A stretch of 64,000 bases of DNA from Watersipora subatra (taxonomy: Eukaryota; Bryozoa; Gymnolaemata; Cheilostomatida; Watersiporidae). The position numbers and the translations under genes are program-made. The DNA lies in contig NC_088715.1 of assembly GCF_963576615.1 (NCBI RefSeq), forward strand, positions 3,364,001-3,428,000, in the 5' to 3' direction. Shown here piece after piece: positions 10,865-20,830 of this stretch (the stretch's first letter is position 1; each line of letters starts with the position of its first letter). The notes beneath the pieces are model-generated. The model had not been told where the DNA came from and did not search any database. It saw nothing but the letters and a program-made list of their open reading frames with translations.

Positions 10865-11710
10865 GTGGTTACAGAAAAGCCCCAGACAAGGAGACGGCGT
10901 AAGAGGTGGCAGCACACCGGTCGAACAACTCAGCAGGTCGGTCCTGAGAGAGTGGCTGCGGACACCCTTTGGAAACCGTACAGTAGTAGCTATTTCTTAC
11001 CTGGGAAGATTATGGGCCGATCTGTTCATTTCCTGATAGACAGTGGATGCACTTCCAGCCTACTCAGCCGTCATGTCTTTGACCGGCTTCCCGCGGGGTT
11101 GAAAGCTCAGTTGGTAGAGAGAACAGACTATGGTTTGATGGCTGACGGGTCTCGCCTAAACTTTCATAGCATGTTGACCGTACCCATCCGAGTCAGAAGT
11201 GTACAAGTGACTGTATCACTTCTTGTATGCCCCCTAAAAGAAGATGCCATCATCGGGATGCCATTCTTGACAGACCAATGCTGTGAGATGAATTTCCAAG
11301 AGTCCACATTGGTAGTGAATGGTCAGAAGCTGATCTGCACAGATCGGGACGGACGACCCTTGGTGAGCAAGGTGCAGGTTGTCCGTACCATGACACTTCA
11401 ACCTCGGTTGGAGATGGTGGTTACATGCCGCATCACGACCCACACATACCAACCCTTAGAAATGGTAGAGGGATCAGGAGATCGGTACATGGTGGCTGCC
11501 AGCCTCCACCTACCTGACGAGAAGGGAAAAGTAGCCCTGCGTTGTTTGAACCCGACAGATTCCTCTGTACAGGTAGCGTCAGGAACTGTGATTGGCAGCT
11601 ACACAGGAGTTGATGAAACTGAAATCGGCCAGCCCTGGACAGAGGGGGGCCAAAGGGAGCAAGACCAAGCCAGGATACCCGGCCTGACCCAAAGGTGGCT
11701 CCTCACGTGA
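10865..11710 (+). CDS. Protease region of gypsy A
   Basis: This frame differs from Gag. It contains the retropepsin active-site motif as LIDSGCTSSLL (DSG) and the flap-distal motif AIIGMPFL. A linker to RT follows and is cut by a frame change at about 11695-11710. The first codon given is the start of the open segment, not a proven initiation site; in Ty3 elements PR is made as part of Gag-Pol. Function: cleavage of Gag and Gag-Pol in particles. Confidence 0.75.
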   Translation: MVTEKPQTRRRRKRWQHTGRTTQQVGPERVAADTLWKPYSSSYFLPGKIMGRSVHFLIDSGCTSSLLSRHVFDRLPAGLKAQLVERTDYGLMADGSRLNFHSMLTVPIRVRSVQVTVSLLVCPLKEDAIIGMPFLTDQCCEMNFQESTLVVNGQKLICTDRDGRPLVSKVQVVRTMTLQPRLEMVVTCRITTHTYQPLEMVEGSGDRYMVAASLHLPDEKGKVALRCLNPTDSSVQVASGTVIGSYTGVDETEIGQPWTEGGQREQDQARIPGLTQRWLLT

Positions 11711-13035
11711 AAGAGCTGTATAGCCAAGCTATAGTGCACTGTAGGGGTGACTACGACAGACAACAAGTAGTTAGGCTCCTTGATCAGTATGCCGATGTCT
11801 TCAGTAAAGGGGATGGAGATGTGGGTCGGACTACATTGGTCCAACATGAGATACCCCCGATAACGAATGCTCAACCCATTCGGCAGACCCCATACAGGGT
11901 TGGCCCTGAGAAGGAAGCGGAAATAGATCGGCAGGTCTCTGAGCTGGCCAAACAAGGAATGATAGAGCAGGCATATGGAGCTTGGAGCTCTCCTGTGGTC
12001 CTGGTCAGGAAAAAGGATGGAACTTGGAGACTGTGCATTGATTATCGGAGGTTGAATGCGGTCACTAAACAGGACGCGTATCCACTTCCTCGGATCGATG
12101 ACAGTCTGGATGCTCTGTCAGGCAGCAAGTTGTTCAGCACTCTCGATTTGATGAGCGGCTATTGGCAGGTACCCCTGTCGCCGGGAGCGCAGGAGAAATC
12201 AGCTTTCATCATGAGAAGTGGGCTTTGGAGATGGAAAGTGCTGCCTTTCGGGCTGACGTCGGCCCCTGCCACGTTTCAGAGGCTTATGGAGCGAGTGCTG
12301 CAAGGGCTCCACTGGAAGACGCTCTAGCTGTATCTGGACGACATCATAGTCATGTCAGCCGACCTCCAGAGTCACCTGTTTAGGCTGTCAGAAGTACTAG
12401 ACAGGCTTCGACAAGCCGGCTTGAAACTAAAACCATCTAAATGTACCCTCATGCAGACAAAAGTGAAGTACCTTGGACATGTGGTGAGTTCAACTGGTGT
12501 AGCCACAGATCCGGAAAAAGTGGAAGCGATCCACAGGTGGTCAGAGCCAACTGATGTAACTCAGCTGAAGGCTTTTTTCGGCACTACCGGTTACTACCAT
12601 CGATACATGCCCGACTACGCTTCAGTTGCCAAGCTCTTGACACTACTCACGGCAGAAGGGTCTACCTGGAAGTGGGGTCAACCTGAACAAGAAGCTTTCA
12701 GTCATCTCAAGTGGCTCTTGACGCATGCCCCTGTACTAGGCTACCCAGATCCGACCTTAGAGTACATACTTGACACAGATGCCAGCAACGTCGGAACTGG
12801 GGCCGTATTGTCTCAGGTCCAGCAAGGACAGGAGCGAGTTATTGCCTATCACAGCAAGACACTCTCCCCTGCGGAGAGGAACTACTGTGTCACAAGGTGA
12901 GAACTCCTGGCTGTGGTATTAGCCATGAAACATTTCCGGCCCTATTTGTACGGTCGGGAGTTTGTCATCAGGACCGACCATGCTTCCCTAGTCTGGCTGC
13001 ACCGGAGGAAGGAACCCTCCAGTCAGATAGCCCGG
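11695..13035 (+). pseudogene. Reverse transcriptase and RNase H of gypsy A (with in-frame stops)
   Basis: One frame carries RT motifs in order: SSPVVLVRKKDGTWRLCIDYR, FSTLDLMSGYWQVPL (first catalytic Asp), LPFGLTSAPATFQ, and YLDDIIV (catalytic Asp pair), followed by the thumb and an RNase H domain (DTDASNVGTGAVLSQ; TDHASLVWLH). It is interrupted by TAG at 12325-12327 directly before YLDD, TGA at 12898-12900 and TAG at 13036-13038. Confidence 0.9.
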
Positions 13036-13038
13036 TAG

Positions 13039-15354
13039 TTGGAAAGCTTGTCGGAACACAGATACAAGATTGTGCACCAAAAGGGAAAGAAGCATGAAAA
13101 TGCTGATGGCTTGAGTAGGCAACAGTGTGAAGACTGCAAGCGATGTGCCTCAATAGATAGACGAGATGGTGGGCCTCCCAGCTCGGAGATCTGTAAAGAA
13201 TTACAGAAGGGGACGATTCCACCAAGTCAAGTACCCACGAGAAATCTGGATGAGATTGAGTGGCCACTTCTGCCCCGACAACCCCAGAGATGGAGGAACC
13301 AAGCAGTGGGCGTCCCGGCAGATGTAGAAATTGACCAGGTCGGACCCAACAGCAGGCCTTGGAAAGACAAGGAGGCCGGCCCCAGGCCAATCCAGGAGGG
13401 TAACCCTAGTGTAAACAAGAAGGTCGATCAAGGCTTAGGTCAGCATCCCCCTATTATAGAAAAACGGCCCCCCGCACAGAAGAAAGCTGGCGAAATTGTT
13501 GCACTACAAAAGAGAGCAGAGACGGCAATCGGAAAAATTTGCCAGGCAGTGTTGACTGGTAGACCCATAGATGCCCAAGTTTTACAACTTGGCGACCAAG
13601 AGTTGAAGAGGCTAGCCAACAGGTTTTTGCAGCTACGGATCGATCCCGACGGGGTCTTGACAGCGACAATCCCAGGAAATGGTAGAAGCAAAGCAGTCAC
13701 CGTCTGCCCTTTACCTGTGCGGCAAGACCTAATCTGGGAGACACATAGACAGGCCCACAGTGGCGTAGATCGGACACTAAAAAGGGTCCAGTTGGACTGG
13801 TATTGGCCAGGAATAACCAGTGACGTACGTCAGACGGTAATGTCCTGTGAAGTGTGCCAACAGGCCAAACATGGCACTGGTGCAACAACCTCCAATAGAC
13901 AGAGGCTCTACGCTGGTCGACCGTGGCAGAGATTGGCTGTAGACCTGGTCGGACCCCTACCCTTAACCACCCAAGGAAACATCTGGGCTCTTGTGATGAC
14001 CGACCCCTTCACTAGGTGGTCGGACGCTATCGCAATCCCAGATGCCACCGCGCCTACCGTGACCAGTACGCTGGAGGAAAGGGTTTTCAGTTATTTCGGA
14101 TTGCCAGAAATAATCCATACTGATTCGGGGACTCAATTCGAATCCGACCTATTCCAGGAGCTGTGTCGACTTTGGGGAGTCGAGAAGTCAAGGGCGACCC
14201 CATACAGGCCTGAAGGTAACGGTATAGTTGAACGGAATAACAGAATACTCGGAGACTCTCTGCGAGCCCTCCTTACTGGAAGAGGACAGGAGGAATGGGA
14301 TCTCGTGTTACCACATTTAATGAGAACAATGAGGGAGATTCCCCATTCAGCCACCAAAGAAACTCCAAACTACATGATGCTCGGTCGGGAGTTGTGCCTC
14401 CCTGACCAACTCCAACATGGGAGTTCAGTGGAATCTTTTCAGAGTACGAATGAGTACGCTATTGCAATCCAAGATCGGCTCTTACAAGCCCATGAGATTC
14501 TCAGGCACAGGCAGTTAGAAATCGTGGCTGAAGACACAACTGAACCACCACTGTTCAAGGCTGGCGACCTGGTCTGGATGACCCGCAGACGTCGACGGAA
14601 GGGGGAGAACTCCAAGTTGTCGGCCAAAAGAGTTGGGCCTTACCGGGTAATCCAAAGCTTTCCAAATCATACGTACACAATCGAACGCCGGGAACAGCGT
14701 TCTGTGCAGTCTGAACACCGGTTGAAAGCTTACAAACCCTGCAGTAATTATCATGGAAAAGCCCCAGTCTTGCTTGAGCCTAGTAGAAGGCCTAACATGC
14801 GTGGAGTAAGGAAAAACCACAGAAAAACTCAGGCAGAGCCCGTCTTAGAAGCTGAAAATGCAGAAAAGGCAAGTAGGAAAGACCACTCCGAAGGTGACGA
14901 TGGGACAACTCCTAAGGAAGCTTTTGACAATCCAGAGGGCCAGCCTTCCAGTGAACAAAGCCGAGATACAGAAAACTGCACTCCAGCAAGTGCAGAGGCA
15001 GGAGAGTCAACTGTCCACCGACAGCCAGACGATGTTAGCAGGCCTCAGAGGAGTAGAAATCTGCCTCCGCACCTACGCGAGTATGAATTGAACAGTATCC
15101 AATTAAAAAATTCGGGAGCGATTACGTCATTGGCAGCGGCTAGTTTAAAATGTGCTGCCATGCCCCAGTCATTCAGTCAACACCAGCCTCAGATTTCCGT
15201 TCGGACTGTGAGTGTACGTCCAGAGAGGTTGGAAATCTCGATGTCAAGGAAGTCAATGTCAGCCGCTGACCGATTGAGGTTAGAGGCTCAGCAATTGCGT
15301 AGGACGGCCGCATACTTAGAAAAGCTGGCCGACCAGCAAGAGGCCAGCCCGTAA
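13039..15354 (+). CDS. Integrase and C-terminal tail of gypsy A
   Basis: This 771-codon frame continues the RT frame after a stop. It starts in the end of RNase H (HENADGLSRQQC), then gives an HHCC zinc region (THRQAHSGVDRT; CEVCQQAK), the integrase core with the D,D,E pattern (AVDLVGPLPL; IIHTDSGTQFES; PYRPEGNGIVERNN) and a GDLVWM / VGPYRV C-terminal module. About 200 residues of charged, low-complexity tail ending in a Leu/Arg-rich helix follow, longer than in many Ty3 integrases. It is intact across its length. Confidence 0.88.
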   Translation: MESLSEHRYKIVHQKGKKHENADGLSRQQCEDCKRCASIDRRDGGPPSSEICKELQKGTIPPSQVPTRNLDEIEWPLLPRQPQRWRNQAVGVPADVEIDQVGPNSRPWKDKEAGPRPIQEGNPSVNKKVDQGLGQHPPIIEKRPPAQKKAGEIVALQKRAETAIGKICQAVLTGRPIDAQVLQLGDQELKRLANRFLQLRIDPDGVLTATIPGNGRSKAVTVCPLPVRQDLIWETHRQAHSGVDRTLKRVQLDWYWPGITSDVRQTVMSCEVCQQAKHGTGATTSNRQRLYAGRPWQRLAVDLVGPLPLTTQGNIWALVMTDPFTRWSDAIAIPDATAPTVTSTLEERVFSYFGLPEIIHTDSGTQFESDLFQELCRLWGVEKSRATPYRPEGNGIVERNNRILGDSLRALLTGRGQEEWDLVLPHLMRTMREIPHSATKETPNYMMLGRELCLPDQLQHGSSVESFQSTNEYAIAIQDRLLQAHEILRHRQLEIVAEDTTEPPLFKAGDLVWMTRRRRRKGENSKLSAKRVGPYRVIQSFPNHTYTIERREQRSVQSEHRLKAYKPCSNYHGKAPVLLEPSRRPNMRGVRKNHRKTQAEPVLEAENAEKASRKDHSEGDDGTTPKEAFDNPEGQPSSEQSRDTENCTPASAEAGESTVHRQPDDVSRPQRSRNLPPHLREYELNSIQLKNSGAITSLAAASLKCAAMPQSFSQHQPQISVRTVSVRPERLEISMSRKSMSAADRLRLEAQQLRRTAAYLEKLADQQEASP

Positions 15355-15485
15355 CTGTGACAGTAACAAGCGGTTTAGACTCATTTCCTTCTCTATTTTA
15401 TCACCTCATTACTATTCTTTTTTATTTTTAGTATTATTTTTATATATGTCTATATAGACGGATAGCCGTCTATAGGGGCGGCATA

Positions 15486-16010
15486 TGTGGCAGATTTGTT
15501 ACTACCCATATTATACAGTTCGGTTACAGTGCATGCTTACTCATATTCTTAGTCAACCCACGCGTCATTAATCCTTATATGGTCATTATTACCGTATATA
15601 GTCATTATGCCCTTACATGGGCGAGCTGCACGCTTGACATCACAACCTATATAAAGGAATGCACAGCCTGCAGTGGAGGCAGTTGTTTGTAAGATAGCCA
15701 ATACAATTATACGCATATACACGCTCTCTCTTCATTTCATGCTTGAGCAGTCAGTAAAAGAATTAATGCCTGATAGACGGCTAGTATAGGCATCATCGGT
15801 CATCTAGTTGACTACGGGGTCAGCAGCTGGTGTGCTCTGACGGGGACGACCCAATCATAGAAGAGAGGGCGGCCCAAGCTAATCAGATGGTGGACCTTAG
15901 GGTCGACGTAGTCTTCCATTATCACAGATAATTATAGTGCACGGCAAGATTAATGTAAGCCGACCCGAGGGGTCGCCATTAGGTACGCTGGTAGACCAAA
16001 AACCAGTACA
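15486..16010 (+). repeat. 3' LTR of gypsy A
   Basis: It is 525 bp, the same length as the 5' LTR, with about ten substitutions. It is preceded by a purine-rich stretch (agacggatagccgtctataggggcggcatatg), which includes a small palindrome, and is followed by the AACT target duplication. Confidence 0.93.
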
Positions 16011-16387
16011 AACTTTTGATTTGATTTTTCTATTGATCTATTATCTTATCTATGATTATTTTTTATGATTAATATAATAATCATAATGCATATTATACAA
16101 AATAATAATATAACTGCGTATAGAATAAATGATGTATATCTAACTAATATAATTTGTAGAAAGTGATAGCAGAATGTTGCGAAATAATAAATGCGAGTAA
16201 TTATTTTATGCTAAAACTAATCTACACGTCAAAGGGACTGGTTCGGAATTCTCAGAGCAATGATTGTTAGGCCCAATTTGATTGTTCTATACTTCCAGGA
16301 ATTAAACCAATTAAAACGAGGTGATTGTTATAGGAGAGCGCATTAGTTGGCTTAATTGACCAATGGCACACAAGTCGATTTCATAAG

Positions 16388-16610
16388 TCATATATTGATG
16401 ATTACCAAAACACTTATGTTTTTTGGTAGACCTGTGTTTGGCTGGCTATATCTCAGCCTCTGGTTGGTCAATCTCCTTGATTCTTTTTTTAGAACATCAG
16501 TCAACACCTCAAGATAAATAATAAAGCATAAAAATATTATGCTTTTTCTATTCTTTAACAAAGCTTTAACGTTTGCGTCTAAATACACAAATAAATCTGA
16601 CTTGGACAAG
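16388..16610 (-). mobile_element. Penelope-like element fragment, inverted RT piece
   Basis: The segment 16420-16560 is the reverse complement of 8500-8650 with small differences (shared stretch agacctgtgtttggctggct). It is thus an inverted copy of the same RT region seen on the other side of gypsy A. The minus-strand frame is not meaningful by itself. Confidence 0.65.
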
Positions 16611-17757
16611 TGTATAATACACCACGCAAAAAAATCTATACTCTACAGCGCTAATGAACCGTGAGGTAAGAGATCAACTGCAAACTTGTATGACATAACA
16701 ATGGGCTCTTAGGACAGAGCAAAAAGCTGCCAATTTGTCGGAATCTTCATGCTACACCTTATCACTGAGAAGCTTGGCAAAAACTTTGGCTTGTATTGGG
16801 ACGATGGTCTAGGACTACTGAAAGATACTGGGCGAAACATTGAGTGCACTAAGAAAGAACTAGGTGAAATGTTCTGTAAACACAGCTTACGTATCACCAT
16901 CGAAGCAATTAAGAAAGTAGTAAACTTCTTAGACGTAACTTTGGACCTTAACAACAACAGCTTCAAACCGTATAGTAAACCTAACAACGCAACCACATAT
17001 GTACACAAAGACTCAAATCATCCACCATCAATCATAAGAAACATACATGAATCCATCAACAAAAGACTCACCAACATTTCGTCAAACAAGCAACTCTTCG
17101 AGGAAACAAAAGCCCCATTTCAAAATGCACTTTCTAACAGTAAATGCAACTTCTCTTTAAAATACCAGAGCAACAACCCCAACAAAGAAACCAATCAACA
17201 CAGAAACAGGAAACGCCAAACAATATGGTACAAACCCCCATACAACAAACAAAGCTATTACCACCTAGATCGGTAAACAATTTTTCAAGATCCTGGAGAG
17301 TGAATTTTCACCAGAACACAAATTCCACAAAATCTTCAACAAAAACTCCATAAAACTAAGTTGTAGCTGTACTTCAAACATCAACCACATAATTAGCGGG
17401 TGCAATAAACAAGCACTATTGCAACCAACCAACATCAACAGAAAATGCATCTGCAAAAATTGCCCTCTAAATGGAGAATGCCTTTCAAATTGCATAGTAT
17501 ATCAGGCATTGAGTAAATACATATAGGACTTAAAAAACAAGAACATTCACTATAATAGAACCTGGATGATCATCAAAAGAGCGCGGTCATACAACACATC
17601 AACAAAATCTTGCCAGTTATGTCTATGGGAAAAGTACTTCATCCTATTCGAACCGAAGTTAGCCAGCCTTAACACTAGAAGTGAGCTGATATCCACATGC
17701 CGGCACGCTAGAAAACACCCAATTAGCTCAATAACATAATTTGACTACATATTTGCT
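16611..17757 (+). mobile_element. Penelope-like element fragment: C-terminal RT and GIY-YIG
   Basis: The open frame 16749-17276 shows the RT C-terminal part with a YWDDGLGLLKDTGR motif (the catalytic YxDD), VVNFLDVTLDLNNNSFKPY and SNHPPSIIRNIHESINKR. After a frame change near 17270 the element continues with FSPEHKFHKIFN, the cysteine-rich linker (ICKNCPLNGECL), part of the GIY-YIG region (a segment around YVGLTE is missing) and TKSCQLCLWEKYFILFEPK, ending near 17740. It contains a deletion and a TAG near 17525. It is an inactive copy of the element also present at 7310-8650. Confidence 0.8.
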
Positions 17758-17892
17758 GTATACTATATACATGTATATCACACAATAGTACTGAGTCCTC
17801 AGCTTTATAAAGTAATTTTATCGCTTGTGCATTATACATTTTAGTCATTCTACCTCAAGATTGCAACGCGATTGCATGAAACTAGTAGTAGT

Positions 17893-17984
17893 AATGATTT
17901 TAACCTCTAGTTTTTAATAAACTTCATACACAGCTCTAATTGACTCGATTATTGAGCACTTTATTTTAGAGTGTAAACCACATA

Positions 17985-18029
<45 letters not shown>

Positions 18030-18183
18030 GTATATATGTCATATATCATATATATATATGTATATATATATACGATATATGACATATATATATATATATA
18101 TATATGTCATATATCGTATATATATATATACATATATATATATGATATATGACATATATACTATAAATATATATATATATATA

Positions 18184-18226
<43 letters not shown>

Positions 18227-18470
18227 GTATATATGTCATATATCATATATATATATGTATATATATATACGATATATGACATATATATATATATATATGT
18301 CATATATCGTATATATATATATACATATATATATATGATATATGACATATATACTATAAATATATATATATATAGTATATGTGGTTTACACTCTAAAATA
18401 AAGTGCTCAATAATCGAGTCAATTAGAGCTGTGTATGAAGTTTATTAAAAACTACAGGTTAAAATCATAT
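17893..18470. repeat. Large palindrome with TA-rich core
   Basis: The left arm (17893-17990, tgattttaacctctagtttt through gtaaaccacatatactat) is repeated as its reverse complement at about 18366-18470. The 375 bp between are TA repeats that also contain nested inverted blocks around tatgtcatatatc. The arms are the 3' end of the Penelope-like element, which also appears at 7310-7350. The short open frames here are repeat artefacts. Confidence 0.85.
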
Positions 18471-18544
18471 ATATATATACATGTATATATATATATATAT
18501 ATATTTAGAGCAGAATTTATCACCCATACGGGGTATCTGGGGTG

Positions 18545-19005
18545 AGGAAACAATTTATATATATATTTCTCAAAGTCCGTGTGTCTGTTCGTCGGAAATC
18601 CGGCTATAGATCTTAAAATCTTGAGATAAATATTATGTACCAACAAGGATTCGAACTCACACCAAGCCGTTCACAGGTCTTACGTCTAACCCACTGAACT
18701 ATGGAAGTCGAAGTTGCTGGCAAACCAATATAAGGCATTATTTCAGACCTATACCTAACTGCTTTACGTATGACGCGGGTCATAGCATAACGTCAAGAGA
18801 AGCTGTTTGCTCACATTATTAAACTGCTTAATGGCCCTAATAGCAAAACTCTCACTACTTCTCATTGTTTATAAGACTAAAAACTTTTCCCACGATATGT
18901 AGTTTGAAAGTTAGAATGGCAAATGTTGTTATATGTTAAATACAAATCAATTTTCTGTCCAAATACTCTTCTATTACACGGGCAACGCCGGGTGGCACAG
19001 CTAGT
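18545..19005 (-). mobile_element. tRNA-derived SINE, reverse orientation
   Basis: On the minus strand the element starts with the CTGTGCCACCCGGCGTTGCC-type end (18980-19005) and continues through ATAAACAATGAGAAG. It has a good tRNA-like head at 18722-18637 (A-box-like TAGTTCAGTGGGTTAGACG, B-box-like GAGTTCGAATCC) and then GATTTTAAGATCTATAGCCGG. It is flanked by TA-rich sequence. The B-box is better preserved than in the other copies. Confidence 0.65.
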
Positions 19006-19274
19006 ATATAAATATATATATATTTATATATAAGTATATATATAAATATATATACATGTATATATATTTAACACATACCACATTTACCATTTACCATTCC
19101 AACGTTTAAACTTCATATCATGAGAAAAGTGTTTTTGTGCAGCTCAAACAAATTTAAAGTCCAAATAAACAATGAGTACATAGAAGTGTGTGTATACAAA
19201 TGTTACTGTTGCAGGGGAAGCTTACATGTATTGTATTCAAAGTTTAGAAGGGCCATATTGGTAAACAGCCTCAC

Positions 19275-19467
19275 CTTCTTCCTCTCCTTGGCATAGGGAG
19301 TCCATGTCACAGTTCGCACAGAACATCTGATAGCACAGGCCACAGGCTATAGTAATAACTTGGTTAGGGTGCTCCTTGCATAAAAGTCTCTGGTAACTCA
19401 CCCGAGAAGATGCATATGTTGATATACTCACTTTGTCATGCTCAAGGTCAAATAGCTCGTCATGATC
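19275..19467 (-). CDS. TRIM copy A, B-box 2 exon
   Basis: The 193-nt exon has acceptor TTTTTGATAG and donor GTGAGG, starting in phase 0 and ending in phase 1. After an acidic linker (DHDELFDLEHDK) it encodes the first zinc-binding residues of a B-box 2: CKEH, then CGLC and CANC. The last ligand region is not in this exon and is supplied by the coil-1 exon (HHKF). The copy B exon at 56903-57095 has the same length and phases. Translation past the donor reaches a stop 10 codons later. Confidence 0.85.
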
Positions 19468-19544
19468 CTATCAAAAAGTAAAATGCTATAAATGAATTAT
19501 CAACATGTCAGACCTTATGATCTGTCAATAAGTGCCACACTCAC

Positions 19545-19713
19545 CTGCTCATGCACTTCACAAAATGTCTTTGCACAGTTGACACAATATACACTGGCTG
19601 GACTTTCACTTGATTTGCAGGGGTCACAAATGATAGCATCTTCCTCCTGGCAGTTCGTTTCAGCTGCCAAGGAATATGATTGGAGAGAATCGGCCTCTCC
19701 TGTCCACTGCTGA
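19545..19713 (-). CDS. TRIM copy A, B-box 1 exon
   Basis: The 169-nt exon has acceptor TTATTATTACAG and donor GTGAGT, from phase 2 to phase 0. It encodes a linker (QQWTGEADSLQSY) and a B-box type 1 zinc pattern: CDPC, then YCVNC, then FCEVHEQ. It joins the RING exon in frame (CPIC followed by NQQW across the junction) and the B-box 2 exon in frame. The paralogue is at 57173-57341. Confidence 0.88.
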
Positions 19714-20013
19714 CTGTAATAATAAAATAAACTAACCATAGACAATGAAACCGGTGCACAGGTACTTTACACCAGGCGCTGTGTATGTACAAAATGTGTA
19801 ACCGGTGATTCCCAACCAAAGTTAGTTCAACTAAACAGGAAACAGAAAGGTTTTACCATGTGGCTTCAACCACTGAGTTAGTGATCAAGCACAATGCCAA
19901 AAAGACACATTTGAACTGCAGCATTTTATCACAAACATAAAATAATTTTCTGTTAGGCTCAGAGGAGTATTCTGAACTTGGTAGAAAAGATAAATACTTG
20001 GAGTTGTACTCAC

Positions 20014-20038
20014 TTGCATGTTGGACAAGTCTTTCTAT
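20014..20038 (-). pseudogene. Orphan duplicate of the RING exon 3' end
   Basis: About 25 bp matching the end of the RING exon, plus its GTGAGT donor, recurs inside intron 1 of copy A (KTCPTC instead of KTCPIC). It is part of a roughly 270-bp local tandem duplication covering about 19760-20030 and 20030-20300. There is no acceptor, so it cannot be a normal exon. Copy B lacks the duplication. Confidence 0.75.
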
Positions 20039-20283
20039 GTACAATATGTGTAACTGGTAATTCCTACCTAAAGTGGGTTCAAGTAATTTATCTAAGTTCA
20101 AGCTTTAATATTTAAGTTGTATTTAACATGTGGCTTAAACCACTGAGTTACTGATCGAACACAATACCAAAACGACACTTTTTAACTGCAGCATTTTATT
20201 AAAAGTAAAAACAATGTTTTGGTAGGCTCAGAAGAGTATTTCTAAAAGTGGTAAACAATATAAATACTTGGATTTGTACTCAC

Positions 20284-20448
20284 TTGCATATTGGACACGT
20301 CTTTTTATAATCAGCTGTAAGGCAAGACAAGCAGTAGACATGAGAACATGGTAGCTTTTTAGGGTCTGTACTAGTTATCAGTTTTTCCATACAGAATCCA
20401 CAGCGGGTATCCTCATGTTCTCCCATTCTAGTGTGCCTATGCTCAAAC
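20284..20448 (-). CDS. TRIM copy A, RING exon with start codon
   Basis: The exon begins after acceptor CCATTGCTTAG and ends at donor GTGAGT. The start codon is at 20426-20424 in a good context (A at -3, G at +4). Forty-seven codons plus two bases encode a C3HC4 RING: CGFC, then a 12-residue loop, CSHVYCLSC, and CPIC. RING domains recruit E2 enzymes for ubiquitin transfer. The exon ends in phase 2, matching the B-box 1 exon. Copy B at 57642-57806 is nearly identical, with one visible Lys to Glu change in the loop. Confidence 0.9.
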
Positions 20449-20660
20449 CTAAGCAATGGAGCACAGGCTGTAATACATACTGAAATGAATACTGTAACTG
20501 TTATCCACTACAAGTGAATCTCAGAGGTTTGAAGCCAGCTTGTTGTACATATTCAAGTTTGTAATATATTTTCAACATTTAAAACCATAGTTTTAAATCC
20601 AAAGAATTACTACAAGTAAGATATGACTTTAGACTGACCTTATACTGATCTTGCACTAAC

Positions 20661-20740
20661 CTGTGATGCCAGTCAGACAGATGTCTGCAGTGTGAAACTT
20701 AGCTGTGCGCCTTCTGCGCTGCCAAATTATGTGTTGCTAG
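20661..20740 (-). other. 5' untranslated exon of TRIM copy A (5' end approximate)
   Basis: A strong donor (CACAG then GTTAGTGCAAG) ends the exon at 20661. The sequence is conserved with copy B (donor at 58741). There is no in-frame start before the RING exon ATG. The upper boundary is a guess from the start of the conserved promoter-like block. Confidence 0.55.
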
Positions 20741-20819
20741 CCAGACGGCTCCCGTAATGAGTTCATTTGTGTTTAACTAATCAAGCATATCTAGTCGAAT
20801 AGCGCAATAGGCGGTATTA

Positions 20820-20830
20820 GGGGATTTCCC
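20820..20830. promoter_or_regulatory. kappaB-like site upstream of TRIM copy A
   Basis: ggggatttccc is a perfect match to the Rel/NF-kappaB consensus GGGRNNYYCC. It sits about 160 bp upstream of the first-exon donor in a block of about 330 bp conserved with copy B, which has ggggatttcct at 58900-58910. No TATA box is evident. Immune-inducible expression is an inference. Confidence 0.5.

Larger units (their letters stand above)
9213..16010 (+). mobile_element. Full-length Ty3/gypsy LTR retrotransposon A
   Basis: This 6798-bp element has two 525-bp LTRs, TG...CA ends, an AACT duplication on both sides (9209-9212 and 16011-16014), a primer-binding site, and gag-PR-RT-RNaseH-INT in standard Ty3 order. 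About ten LTR differences are visible by eye, roughly 2%, implying a moderately recent insertion into the Penelope-like remnant in intron A. Coding parts carry a stop in Gag (10621-10623), frame changes between Gag, PR and RT, and in-frame stops at 12325, 12898 and 13036, so it is probably non-autonomous now. Confidence 0.95.
306..20661 (-). other. TRIM-like gene, copy A (gene span, 3' end outside window)
   Basis: This is the minus-strand gene model for copy A: 5' untranslated exon ending at 20661, RING exon 20284-20448, B-box 1 exon 19545-19713, B-box 2 exon 19275-19467, FG-repeat exon 3340-6287 (proposed alternative) and coil-1 exon 306-505. The intron phases fit end to end for RING, B-box 1, B-box 2 and coil 1 (2, 0, 1), and each junction has GT/AG signals. 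The coil-2 and propeller exons expected from copy B lie beyond the left edge. Family knowledge: RING plus B-boxes plus coiled coil define TRIM E3 ubiquitin ligases. Most of the span is intronic mobile-element DNA. Confidence 0.75.

Noticed and set aside
18046-18448. Small open frames of Tyr and Ile in the TA palindrome
   Set aside because: Low-complexity TA sequence.
18637-18722. Functional tRNA gene
   Set aside because: A- and B-box-like words are present, but no cloverleaf forms and the segment is part of a repeat family found four times here; it is a SINE head.
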